A stretch of DNA of 6,776 bases from an uncultured Bacilli bacterium (GCA_947624845.1 CANQMB010000061.1:1-6776); one strand, 5' to 3'. Positions 1-6,609 are shown, counted from the stretch's first letter. Made by a program: numbers and translations. Notes: a model not told the origin generated them from the sequence alone.

Positions 1-607
1 CTCCCTCTACTGGTGCTTCCGCTGGAGGTACTTGAGGTCCTTCATTTACGGGAGCTACTACATAAGGAGCAGGTTCAGTAGGAGGAGTAACATCAATTGT
101 AGGTGCAAGCGGTTCTACCGTTGGCGCCTCCGTTGGAATCGTCTCAGAAGCCAACGTTGGTTCTGGAATATTCATTGGGGCTACTTCTGGAACTACAGGT
201 TCCGTTGTAGGATTTACTTCAGGAACAACTGGAGTAACTGGAGCTACTTCCTGTGGAACTGCAACTTCTGGTGCAGAATTTTCTACAACAGGAGCAGGCT
301 CTTGAGGTGTTACCTCCGTTGGTGTTGGCTGCTGCATATCAGAAACTTCTGGAATAGCTGCTTGAGGAGTAGTCTCAGGTACTGGTGGAACAGCCGCCTG
401 TTGATTTGGATCAACCATCGCTTGAGCACCAACCTGTGAGGCTGCATTCATTTCAGCATTTGCATCTTTATTTTTATTTTTTCCTTTTTTACCAGATGTA
501 GCAATAAATATAATTAAAGCTATAATCAGTAATAAAACTCCGCCAGTAATTAACATCCCAGGTATCGTTAAAAACCAGCTAAAGTCAAAACTCATTGCTA
601 ATATCAT
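1..607 (-). CDS. Single-pass membrane protein with Pro/Val/Glu/Thr-rich tail (partial, C-terminus off the left edge)
   Basis: The minus-strand frame stays open from ATG at 607 to the window edge: 202 codons with no stop, so the C-terminus is missing. A purine-rich site, GAGGGAG, lies 8 nt upstream; the ATG at 612 hits a stop after two codons, which decides the start, although Met5 (595) is possible. Residues about 16-37 form one hydrophobic helix (PGMLITGGVLLLIIALIIFI), followed at once by a Lys-rich stretch (KKGKNKNK). By the positive-inside rule this puts the tail in the cytoplasm. From about residue 65 the sequence is low-complexity and irregularly repeated, rich in Pro, Val, Glu, Thr and Ala (elements such as VVPEV, PVTPVVPEV, PTEAP), as expected of a disordered linker or extended arm. 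A folded domain may follow outside the window. I do not recognise a named family. It lies 66 bp downstream of the pseudouridine synthase on the same strand. The coding call is strong; function is unknown. Confidence 0.8.
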   Translation of the reverse strand, partial: MILAMSFDFSWFLTIPGMLITGGVLLLIIALIIFIATSGKKGKNKNKDANAEMNAASQVGAQAMVDPNQQAAVPPVPETTPQAAIPEVSDMQQPTPTEVTPQEPAPVVENSAPEVAVPQEVAPVTPVVPEVNPTTEPVVPEVAPMNIPEPTLASETIPTEAPTVEPLAPTIDVTPPTEPAPYVVAPVNEGPQVPPAEAPVEG

Positions 608-649
608 AACATCTTCTCCCTCGTATTTTATTCTATATATAATAATAAC

Positions 650-686
650 AAAAAAAAAAGGCAAAGGCAAATATTATTTTTGTTTG
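650..686 (-). terminator. Possible weak intrinsic terminator after the pseudouridine synthase gene
   Basis: On the minus strand CAAACAAA (686-679) can pair with TTTG (671-668) and TTTG (665-662), interrupted by a CC bulge. Two more C residues follow, then ten uninterrupted T residues (659-650). The T-tract is convincing, but the stem is pure A-U with two C-G pairs and overlaps the end of the coding sequence. It may only attenuate readthrough into the downstream membrane-protein gene. Confidence 0.3.
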
Positions 687-1354
687 ACAATTTTTGACAA
701 TGTAAAATCTGTCCAGTAATTGCTTCCTTTTGGTAATAAAGTAAACGTCATTCTCTCTTTTTTTGTTGGATGAACAAAGGAAAGTTGATAGGCGTAAAGT
801 GCAATCGATGTCCCATCCTGTCGATAGTATCTTTGATCTCCACAAAGAGGATATCCTAAATGAGATAGTTGGACTCGAATTTGATGATGCCTTCCTGTTT
901 TTAAAGTAACTTCTATTAAGGTTTCCTCTTTTTCTCTATTTCTTTCTAAAACCCGAAAAGAAAGTTCAGCTCTTTTCCCCGTTTCTTTATTCGTGACTAC
1001 ACTACTTCCATTTTCTGTCTTTTGAAGATAATCCACGACTACTTTTTCATCTTCCTGAATAATTCCATGGACAACAGCCAAATATTTTTTTTGAAATGAA
1101 TCCATCGTTTTTCCTAATCGACTCGCTGCCTTAGAAGTCCTTGCAAAAACCATAATTCCACCAACAGGACGATCCAGACGATGAACTAAACCGCAATAAA
1201 CATTACCTGGTTTTTTATATTTTTCTTTAATATAACTTTTTACTAAACTGAGCATATCTATATCTCCAGTATGATCCGCTTGACTTAAAATATTTTTTTC
1301 TTTTTCTACAACGATAATATGATTATCTTCATACAAAACATTTAACTTATTCAT
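674..1354 (-). CDS. RluA-family RNA pseudouridine synthase
   Basis: This is a 226-aa enzyme expected to isomerise specific uridines to pseudouridine in rRNA or tRNA in the cytoplasm. The family signature HRLDRP is at residues 58-63, with catalytic aspartate D61 followed by VGGIMVFART. The second conserved block, GRHHQIRVQLSHLGYPLCGD, begins near residue 154 and corresponds to the GR-HQIR-H element of RluA enzymes. No S4 RNA-binding domain precedes the catalytic domain: the protein starts directly with LYEDNHIIVVEK, so it is a short form, similar in length to E. coli RluA. ATG 1354 is chosen because it overlaps the methyltransferase stop by 8 bp, typical of translational coupling, and the conserved fold starts soon after. 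An ATG at 1381 would add nine unconserved residues. Family assignment is firm; the target uridine cannot be read from sequence, so no symbol is given. Confidence 0.93.
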   Translation of the reverse strand: MNKLNVLYEDNHIIVVEKEKNILSQADHTGDIDMLSLVKSYIKEKYKKPGNVYCGLVHRLDRPVGGIMVFARTSKAASRLGKTMDSFQKKYLAVVHGIIQEDEKVVVDYLQKTENGSSVVTNKETGKRAELSFRVLERNREKEETLIEVTLKTGRHHQIRVQLSHLGYPLCGDQRYYRQDGTSIALYAYQLSFVHPTKKERMTFTLLPKGSNYWTDFTLSKIVKQK

Positions 1355-2216
1355 CGCTTTCCCATCTTCCATAAATACCACACGGTAAAATTAAATTACT
1401 ATTTTTAATCGGAAGTCCTACCTCTCCATAACTAATTTTTCCGGTATAATTTTTCATAGTTACTTCTAATACATTGTAAAGTGTCATGGCTGACAAACCT
1501 GTTGTATAGGAATTAATCAAGAAAAATAAAGGATTTTCACTTAAGATTTGTGTACATAAAGAAACTAAATGTGTTAAATCTTTTTCTATATTCCAAACTT
1601 CTTTATGAGCCCCTTTTCCATAACTAGGAGGATCCATAATAATCGCATCATAGACATTGCCTCGCCGAATTTCTCGCTCTACAAATTTTAATACATCATC
1701 AACTAAATAACGGATAGGACGGTCTTCCAAATGATTCATTTTTACGTTTTCCTTGCACCATTCCACCATACCCTTTGAAGAATCTACATGAACGACACTG
1801 GCTCCCGCTTTTAAACAAGCAACGCTCGCTCCTCCAGTATAGGCAAAGAGATTAAGAACTTTAATGGGTCTTTTGGCATTCTTAATTTTTTCCATCATAA
1901 AATTCCAATTGACGGCTTGTTCTGGAAAAAGTCCAGTATGTTTAAATCCCATCTGTTTAATATGAAAAACTAAATCTTTATACGAAATATTCCATTCTGT
2001 TGGAAGATCATTCAAATTTTCCCAAAATCCTCCTCCCGATGGACTTCGATGATAAATTGCATCAATTTTTCCGTGATACTTTTTTTCTAAATTTCCATGA
2101 TCCCAAATAATCTGTGGATCTGGTCTCAATAATACATATTTCCCCCAACGCTCTAATTTTTCTCCATTGGAACAATCAATTAGTTCATAATCTTTCCAGT
2201 CTTTCGCTTCATTCAT
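1347..2216 (-). CDS. Class I SAM-dependent methyltransferase, COG1092/RlmI-like
   Basis: This 289-aa Rossmann-fold methyltransferase has a SAM-binding motif I at residues 121-131 (LNLFAYTGGAS), an acidic post-motif with DSSK near 145-148, and the catalytic-type motif IV DPPSYGKG at 195-202. These match the Methyltrans_SAM (PF10672)/RlmI group, whose best-known members make 5-methylcytosine in 23S rRNA. It is shorter than RlmI (about 396 aa) and shows no obvious N-terminal PUA domain, so equating it with RlmI would be overreach; an RNA substrate is inferred from family and from the coupled pseudouridine synthase. Start ATG 2216 has GGGG-TGATACT upstream (7-nt spacing). The frame opens to a TTG at 2276, but that extension has no Shine-Dalgarno of comparable quality. 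The gene follows pflA after 60 bp. A TATGAT (2250-2245) in that gap could be a weak -10, so it may be read both from the pfl transcript and on its own. Confidence 0.88.
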   Translation of the reverse strand: MNEAKDWKDYELIDCSNGEKLERWGKYVLLRPDPQIIWDHGNLEKKYHGKIDAIYHRSPSGGGFWENLNDLPTEWNISYKDLVFHIKQMGFKHTGLFPEQAVNWNFMMEKIKNAKRPIKVLNLFAYTGGASVACLKAGASVVHVDSSKGMVEWCKENVKMNHLEDRPIRYLVDDVLKFVEREIRRGNVYDAIIMDPPSYGKGAHKEVWNIEKDLTHLVSLCTQILSENPLFFLINSYTTGLSAMTLYNVLEVTMKNYTGKISYGEVGLPIKNSNLILPCGIYGRWESDE

Positions 2217-2276
2217 AGTATCACCCCAAACTAAATTCTCTCCTATCATACAATAGAATGTAAAAAAATTCCACAA

Positions 2277-2999
2277 TTAGCTTTTATTTGTGAAATTTTT
2301 TGCAATGTATTTTTTATATAATTTATCACATTTTTTCTCATCCATAGGCTCTTTATCTTTATATGGATTGAAAATTCCTAACCTCTCATATTTTTCACTA
2401 CCCAATTTATGATAAGGCAAAAATTCAATTCGCTCTACATATTGAATTTTCTTTAAATAATCTACTAACATCTCCATATATTCTTTATTATCATGAACCC
2501 CAGGAACGACAACTTGACGAATCCATAGTGGTTTTTTTAACTTTTGGCAAATTTCAAGAAATTTTTTATATTCATTCATATCGTGCCCTACTAAATCTTG
2601 ATATCCATCCTCTGTTAAATGTTTGATATCTAAAATAACTAAGTCAATATATTTTAATACTTCTTCATATCGACCAATACCAACTCCAGCAGTATCCAAA
2701 GCAACATGGATTCCTTCCTCTTTTAATATCTTAGAAACCTCAATAACAAAATCTACTTGCATCAAAGGTTCTCCTCCAGAAAAAGTAACTCCGCCTCCGC
2801 TTTCTCTAAAATAAGGACGATTTCTTTTTATTTTCGCAACGACTTCTTCGACTGACATATTCATCTTGCCAAGTTTCCACATTTCTGGATTGTGACAATA
2901 TTTACATCTCAAAGCACAACCATTTAAAAAAATTACAGTACGAATCCCTGGACCATCAACAAGTCCAAAAGTCTCAATTGAATCAACACTCCCTAACAT
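2277..2999 (-). CDS. pflA: Pyruvate formate-lyase-activating enzyme (radical SAM glycyl-radical activase)
   Basis: PflA uses a [4Fe-4S] cluster and S-adenosylmethionine to abstract a hydrogen from the active-site glycine of PflB, creating the stable glycyl radical. The 240-aa protein is normal length (E. coli 246). The radical-SAM CX3CX2C motif is C28, C32, C35 inside GCALRCKYCHNPEMW, preceded by the typical N-terminus SIETFGLVDGPGIRTVIFL. The GGE SAM-binding motif is in GGGVTFSGGEPL (residues 68-79). DIKH (124-127) and IEFLPYHKLGSEKY near 192-205 are also characteristic. No extra ferredoxin cluster is inserted after the CX3CX2C motif, so it is a PflA-type activase rather than one of the longer glycyl-radical activases. 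It begins 8 bp after pflB; its ribosome site GGAG overlaps the pflB stop TAG, indicating cotranscription and coupled translation, with PflB as its only obvious partner here. Confidence 0.97.
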   Translation of the reverse strand: MLGSVDSIETFGLVDGPGIRTVIFLNGCALRCKYCHNPEMWKLGKMNMSVEEVVAKIKRNRPYFRESGGGVTFSGGEPLMQVDFVIEVSKILKEEGIHVALDTAGVGIGRYEEVLKYIDLVILDIKHLTEDGYQDLVGHDMNEYKKFLEICQKLKKPLWIRQVVVPGVHDNKEYMEMLVDYLKKIQYVERIEFLPYHKLGSEKYERLGIFNPYKDKEPMDEKKCDKLYKKYIAKNFTNKS

Positions 3000-3007
3000 A
3001 AATTCTC

Positions 3008-5233
3008 CTACATTTTACTATGGAAAGTTCGGGCAATGACTTCTTCTTGTTGTTTTCTCGTCAAACGATTAAAACGAACAGCATAACCAGAAACACGAAT
3101 AGTTAAAAGTGGATATTTGTCAGGATGTTCCATGGCATCTTCTAATAAAGAACGATCCAAAACATTGACATTTAAATGGTGTGCCCCTTGGGCAAAATAA
3201 CCATCCAAAACATTGACTAAATTATCAATTTGTTCTTCTTTATTTTCTCCTAGAGCTGATGGAATAATAGAAAATGTATTGGAAATTCCATCGCGACAAC
3301 ATTCAGAATATTTAAGTTTAGCAACAGAATTCAAAGAAGCGATAGCACCACTCATATCTCTTCCATGCATTGGATTCGCTCCTGGTGCAAAGGCAACACC
3401 TTTCTTTCTTCCATCTGGAGTTGCTCCGGTCTTAGAACCATAAACTACATTGGAAGTAATCGTCAAGACAGAGAGCGTAACTTCGGCTTTTCTATAAGGC
3501 GTATGCTTACATAATTCTTGATAAAATTTTTCTAATACTTCTTTTGCAATATCATCTACTCGATCATCGTCATTTCCATATTTAGGGAAATCTCCTTCAA
3601 TTTCAAAATCAACAGTGATTCCATCTTCATCACGAATTGGTTTCACTTTGGCATAACGAATCGCAGAAAGCGAATCAGCGACAACAGAAAGTCCAGCGAC
3701 TCCATAGGCCATCAAACGACGCACCTTCGTATCATGAAGAGCCATCTGTCCTTTTTCATACGCATATTTATCATGCATATAATGAATAATATTCATGGCA
3801 TCGGAATAAATTCTAGCAATTTCTTCTAACACTTCATAATAGGCTTTTTTCACCTTATCATAGTCTAAAATTTCATCTTGCATTGGTTCGACAATTTCTA
3901 ATACTTTATCTTTCGTAATTTCATCGACACCACCATTAATCGAATATAATAAAGCTTTTGCTAAATTACATCTCGCCCCGAAAAATTGCATATCTTTTCC
4001 AACTCGCATAGCAGAAACACAACAAGCAATTGCATAATCATCTCCAAAAATAGGACGCATAATATCATCATTTTCATACTGAATTGCATCGGTTTGAATA
4101 CTCATTTTTGAACAATAATGTTTAAATTTTTCTGGTAAATCTAAACTCCAAAGAATCGTCATATTTGGTTCTGGAGAAGGATCTAGGTTTGTTAATGTAT
4201 GCACGATACGATAAGAAGTTTTTGTAACCATAGGTCTCGTATCCACCCCAACACCACCAATGGAACACGTAACCCAAGTCGGATCTCCTGAGAATAACTC
4301 ATCATAATCTGGCGTTCTTAAATGACGAACCAAACGCAACTTAATTACAAACTGATCAATTAACTCTTGCGCTTCCTCTTCCGTCAAAGTTCCTTCTTCA
4401 AAATCTCGTTCAATATAAATATCGAAGAAAGCATCCACTCTTCCTAAACTCATTGCCGCTCCATTATTTTCTTTTACTGCAGCAAGATAAGCAAAATACG
4501 TCCATTGAATTGCCTCTTTGGCATTGGAAGCTGGTTTAGAAATATCATATCCGTATTTTAGAGCCATCTGTTTCATTTCTTCTAAAGCAACACATTGCAT
4601 AGAAACATCTTCTCTTAACTGAATTAAGTCATTACTCATCGGTCCAACTAATTCTTGAAGATCTTCCTTTTTCTTTTCAATTAAAAAATCAATTCCATAA
4701 AGTGCAACTCGGCGATAGTCTCCAATAATTCGACCTCTTCCATAGGCATCTGGAAGACCAGTTAGAAGTCCCACATGTCTTGCTTTTCTGATTTCGTCAT
4801 TATAAGCATCAAAAACACCCTGATTATGAGTTTTTCTAAATTCATTAAAGTATCGATCTACTGTTGGATCCAATTGATATCCATAAGCTCCTAGTTCTTG
4901 ATAAACCATACGTATTCCACCATATGGATTTACAATTCTTTTTAGTGGTTGATCTGTCTGTAATCCGACGATCACTTCATTTTCTTGATCGATATATCCA
5001 GCTTCATAGGCATTAATTCCAGACATATGAAGTGTATCTATATCTAAAACATGTTTTTTTAATTCTTCATTCAGTAATTTTTCACAATGACTCCAAACTT
5101 TTTTTGTTCGAGGAGTCACTCCTTTTAAAAAGCTTTCATCCCCACTATATTCTTTATAGTTTTTTTGTATAAAATCTGAAACGTTAATTTCTTCTGTCCA
5201 TGTTCCTTCGGTAAAATTTCTCCATTCTTTCAT
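3008..5233 (-). CDS. pflB: Formate C-acetyltransferase (pyruvate formate-lyase)
   Basis: PflB converts pyruvate and CoA to acetyl-CoA and formate without oxygen and is a main acetyl-CoA source in mixed-acid fermentation. The 741-aa protein is near the usual length (E. coli about 760) and looks intact. The adjacent active-site cysteines are C404-C405 in YAIACCVSAMR (E. coli C418-C419). The glycyl-radical motif RVSGYAVRFNRLT is near the C-terminus with radical glycine G716 (codon 3088-3086). Other PFL landmarks are GLPDAYGRGRIIGDYRRVALYG, VTCSIGGVGVDTRP, and TPDGRKKGVAFAPGANPMHGRD. Start ATG 5233 is preceded by GGAGG at 7 nt; the frame extends to an ATG at 5251, but that would lie upstream of this ribosome site. 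pflA follows directly. No formate transporter (focA) or adhE is in the window. No clear Rex or CcpA site was found upstream, so regulation is not visible beyond a candidate promoter. Confidence 0.98.
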   Translation of the reverse strand: MKEWRNFTEGTWTEEINVSDFIQKNYKEYSGDESFLKGVTPRTKKVWSHCEKLLNEELKKHVLDIDTLHMSGINAYEAGYIDQENEVIVGLQTDQPLKRIVNPYGGIRMVYQELGAYGYQLDPTVDRYFNEFRKTHNQGVFDAYNDEIRKARHVGLLTGLPDAYGRGRIIGDYRRVALYGIDFLIEKKKEDLQELVGPMSNDLIQLREDVSMQCVALEEMKQMALKYGYDISKPASNAKEAIQWTYFAYLAAVKENNGAAMSLGRVDAFFDIYIERDFEEGTLTEEEAQELIDQFVIKLRLVRHLRTPDYDELFSGDPTWVTCSIGGVGVDTRPMVTKTSYRIVHTLTNLDPSPEPNMTILWSLDLPEKFKHYCSKMSIQTDAIQYENDDIMRPIFGDDYAIACCVSAMRVGKDMQFFGARCNLAKALLYSINGGVDEITKDKVLEIVEPMQDEILDYDKVKKAYYEVLEEIARIYSDAMNIIHYMHDKYAYEKGQMALHDTKVRRLMAYGVAGLSVVADSLSAIRYAKVKPIRDEDGITVDFEIEGDFPKYGNDDDRVDDIAKEVLEKFYQELCKHTPYRKAEVTLSVLTITSNVVYGSKTGATPDGRKKGVAFAPGANPMHGRDMSGAIASLNSVAKLKYSECCRDGISNTFSIIPSALGENKEEQIDNLVNVLDGYFAQGAHHLNVNVLDRSLLEDAMEHPDKYPLLTIRVSGYAVRFNRLTRKQQEEVIARTFHSKM

Positions 5234-5251
5234 CTTTCTACCTCCAATCAT

Positions 5252-5260
5252 AGTATATCA
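5252..5260 (-). promoter_or_regulatory. Candidate extended -10 promoter for pflB
   Basis: The minus strand reads TGATATACT (5260-5252), matching the extended -10 form TGn-TATAAT with one substitution. No good -35 lies 17 nt upstream (GTGTGG), consistent with an extended -10 promoter. It would start transcription near 5245, at the Shine-Dalgarno itself, giving a very short leader. An alternative is TTGTAT-N17-TGTAAA (about 5314-5286), giving a leader near 48 nt. Which one is used cannot be decided by eye. Confidence 0.35.
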
Positions 5261-5313
5261 TTAAATCAAGCAATCCACACGTATTTTTACAAAAGTTGAC
5301 GACAAATAATACA

Positions 5314-5367
5314 AATGATTGATTCTCTGTTTTTTTAAGTGCATAAACTACAGTAGAGAAAATCATT
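5314..5367. repeat. Imperfect inverted repeat around the promoter of the 5384 gene
   Basis: The left arm AATGATTGATTCTCT (5314-5328) is the reverse complement of the right arm AGAGAAAATCATT (5355-5367), except for a two-base GA insertion in the left arm. The 26-nt centre holds the T-tract and the candidate -10. Inside the right half is CTAC-A-GTAG (5348-5356). The arms bracket the probable promoter, so an operator or a leader structure is possible. Chance is not excluded in such AT-rich DNA. Confidence 0.4.
5319..5347 (+). promoter_or_regulatory. Candidate sigma-A promoter for the 123-aa membrane protein
   Basis: TTGATT (5319-5324) lies 17 nt before CATAAA (5342-5347), with four matches to each of TTGACA and TATAAT; TAAACT (5344-5349) is an alternative -10. 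Transcription would start near 5354, leaving a leader of about 30 nt before ATG 5384. It sits within the inverted repeat at 5314-5367. Confidence 0.4.
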
Positions 5368-5383
5368 AGAAAGGAGAAAAGAA

Positions 5384-5755
5384 ATGGAAAATATTTCACT
5401 AGGTCAAATTGCAAGTGTCATTACTTTTTTAGGTGTTTTGATTGGTGCCATTACAGGAATTATTACTTTTATAAAAAAATTTATTACTAAAATATTAAAA
5501 CCACTAAATGAAAAAGTAGAAAATTTGCAGATGACTGTTACTAAGAACAAAAATGATCTAGAATTGGAGATGCTCAAAATTTTTCTAGTAAACTTTATTC
5601 ACGACATTGAACAAGGAAATTATAAATCAGAAAACCAAATAAAAAATGCGTATGAGTTATATGATCGTTACAAAACATTAGGAGGAAATTCCTATATTCA
5701 CGACAGTTTTGAAAAATTAATGAAAGAAGAAAAAATAAAAGGCGACTGTGATTAA
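5384..5755 (+). CDS. Small membrane-anchored phage-type protein (unnamed family)
   Basis: The 123-aa protein has a strong ribosome site, AAAGGAG, 8 nt before the ATG. One hydrophobic helix spans about residues 10-30 (ASVITFLGVLIGAITGIITFI), followed by a basic patch KKFITK and a short heptad-like stretch (PLNEKVENLQMTV, residues 40-52). The second half is soluble and charged, with FLVNFIHDIEQGNY (67-80) and YKTLGGNSYIHDSFEKLMKE (96-115). From memory, this layout (short N-terminal membrane helix, 'FL--F--DIEQG', and a 'Y--LGGNSYI---...-L' C-terminal block) matches small proteins in the structural/lysis part of Firmicutes prophages, some labelled holin-like; I cannot name a family and lysis activity is not shown. 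Here it stands alone, divergent from pflB, with its own promoter and terminator. It could be a prophage remnant or a domesticated gene. No other phage structural, integrase or lysin gene is visible. Confidence 0.85.
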   Translation: MENISLGQIASVITFLGVLIGAITGIITFIKKFITKILKPLNEKVENLQMTVTKNKNDLELEMLKIFLVNFIHDIEQGNYKSENQIKNAYELYDRYKTLGGNSYIHDSFEKLMKEEKIKGDCD

Positions 5756-5766
5756 AGTCGTCTTTT
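5737..5766 (+). terminator. Intrinsic terminator, probably bidirectional, overlapping the 5384-5755 stop codon
   Basis: AAAAGGCGACT (5737-5747) pairs with AGTCGTCTTTT (5756-5766) over 11 bp with one G-U wobble, and an 8-nt loop contains the TAA stop (5753-5755). On the plus strand the tail is TTTTATT. On the minus strand the stem is followed by TTTTATTTTTTC, an even better T-tract, so it can also stop transcripts from the convergent methyltransferase gene ending at 5855. Confidence 0.8.
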
Positions 5767-5854
5767 ATTAATAGTTTCTTTAATAATTCCATGTATAAAA
5801 ATAGCACTCAATTTTCCTATCATTCTAATGTCCTAATACAATAACTTTTAAGTA

Positions 5855-6547
5855 TTAAACTAAAACTTTACATATTAAGAATTGTAAGTTTTTAGAAATA
5901 GAGGAACCACACTTATTAACATCATAATTTTCATATACTTTTTTAACAACAAGTCCAACATTTGCACAACATTGTTTTACCTCATCGATAGTAAAAATTC
6001 GAAAAGCATGACTATCAATATATTTTTTACCATCAATTTCAAATATAATTTTACTATCTTCTATTTTAGATTTTTTATTATAATGCCATTCCATAGTTCT
6101 AGTCATGTTATCATAAGAATCTGTTTTATTACCAGAATTTTGGGGATTATGCAAATCAATTATTATTTTTCCCACATCAGTTAAAATATTTTTTAAATTC
6201 ATAAGAGCTTTTTCTAACTCTTGTGTATCCTTTAAATGATTGAATACAGCAAACATTGAAATTATAACGTCATATTTTTGTTGAATATCTATATCTAATA
6301 TATTTTGTAAATATAAGTTAGAGTGAACTCTAGTTTTAGCAATGTCTAGCATTTCTTCATTTAAATCTAAGCCATCAACTTTAAAACCATTTTGTTGCAA
6401 TAAAGACGCATGTATGCCAGTTCCACAACCTATATCGATAATTTTATCATCTTGATTAATAAAATTTTTTAAAAATTCTGTTTCTTTAGCATAATTTTTA
6501 TTTTTATAAAATTTATCATAATACTTTGCAAATTTTTTGTATTCAAT
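5855..6547 (-). CDS. Class I SAM-dependent methyltransferase with an apparent ATT start codon
   Basis: The full reading is 230 codons from ATT at 6547. Motif I, IDIGCGTG, is at residues 37-44; the ribose-binding acidic residue is D61 in VDGLDLNEEMLDIAK; the motif IV region is YDVIISMFAVFNHL, followed by IIIDLHNPQN. The C-terminal block SHAFRIFTIDEVKQCCANVGL resembles the cap region of small-molecule N- or O-methyltransferases, but the substrate is unknown. The first conventional in-frame start is TTG at 6400 (residue 50), which would delete motif I and cannot be right. A stop (6553-6551) lies two codons before the ATT, and AGGAG (6559-6555) sits 7 nt before it. Either ATT initiates translation, as in E. 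coli infC, or an ATG has been lost by mutation. No frameshift or internal stop is seen. The gene is visibly more AT- and Lys/Asn-rich than the pfl block, suggesting different ancestry. It is convergent with the phage-type gene and divergent from 6720. Confidence 0.82.
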   Translation of the reverse strand: MEYKKFAKYYDKFYKNKNYAKETEFLKNFINQDDKIIDIGCGTGIHASLLQQNGFKVDGLDLNEEMLDIAKTRVHSNLYLQNILDIDIQQKYDVIISMFAVFNHLKDTQELEKALMNLKNILTDVGKIIIDLHNPQNSGNKTDSYDNMTRTMEWHYNKKSKIEDSKIIFEIDGKKYIDSHAFRIFTIDEVKQCCANVGLVVKKVYENYDVNKCGSSISKNLQFLICKVLV

Positions 6548-6562
6548 TTTCTATCTCCTATA

Positions 6563-6587
6563 TGCATATTGTTTTTGGCAATATGCA
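6563..6587. repeat. Perfect 9-bp inverted repeat upstream of the methyltransferase
   Basis: TGCATATTG (6563-6571) and CAATATGCA (6579-6587) are exact reverse complements separated by 7 nt (TTTTTGG). The left arm also lies in the 10-bp palindrome ATATGCATAT (6560-6569). It is 3 nt upstream of the methyltransferase Shine-Dalgarno, so it could be a leader hairpin or an operator. Confidence 0.6.
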
Positions 6588-6609
6588 AGTATGTTTCCTA
6601 AATTGTCAT
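6580..6609 (-). promoter_or_regulatory. Candidate promoter for the methyltransferase
   Basis: On the minus strand ATGACA (6609-6604, five of six to TTGACA) lies 18 nt before CATATT (6585-6580, four of six to TATAAT). The -10 falls in one arm of the repeat at 6563-6587 and the -35 in the centre of the repeat at 6599-6616. If correct, both repeats would be placed as operators. Confidence 0.3.

Noticed and set aside
32..439. Plus-strand open frame of 135 codons in the left region
   Set aside because: It is antisense to the Pro-rich membrane-protein gene; its Trp/Arg/Asn/Ser-rich translation is what the reverse of Pro/Val/Thr codons gives, and it has no ribosome site.
660..692. Direct repeats TTTGCC x2 and TTGTCAAA x2 (minus strand) as a regulatory or CRISPR-like array
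   Set aside because: Only two short copies each, partly coding, with no spacing regularity.
1355..1381. Longer start for the pseudouridine synthase at 1381
   Set aside because: It adds nine unconserved residues deep inside the upstream gene; ATG 1354 gives the typical 8-bp coupled overlap.
3213..3443. Plus-strand open frames inside pflB and pflA (also 2623-2814)
   Set aside because: Antisense shadows of strongly conserved enzymes; no ribosome sites or recognisable products.
5234..5251. Longer start for pflB at 5251
   Set aside because: The GGAGG site lies downstream of that ATG and at ideal distance from ATG 5233.
5252..5383. Rex, FNR or CcpA operator upstream of pflB
   Set aside because: I looked for TTGTGA-N6-TCACAA, TTGAT-N4-ATCAA and cre-like sites and found no acceptable match on either strand.
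5855..6400. Methyltransferase read from TTG 6400 (181 aa)
   Set aside because: This start would fall after the IDIGCGTG SAM-binding motif, which is encoded in frame upstream.
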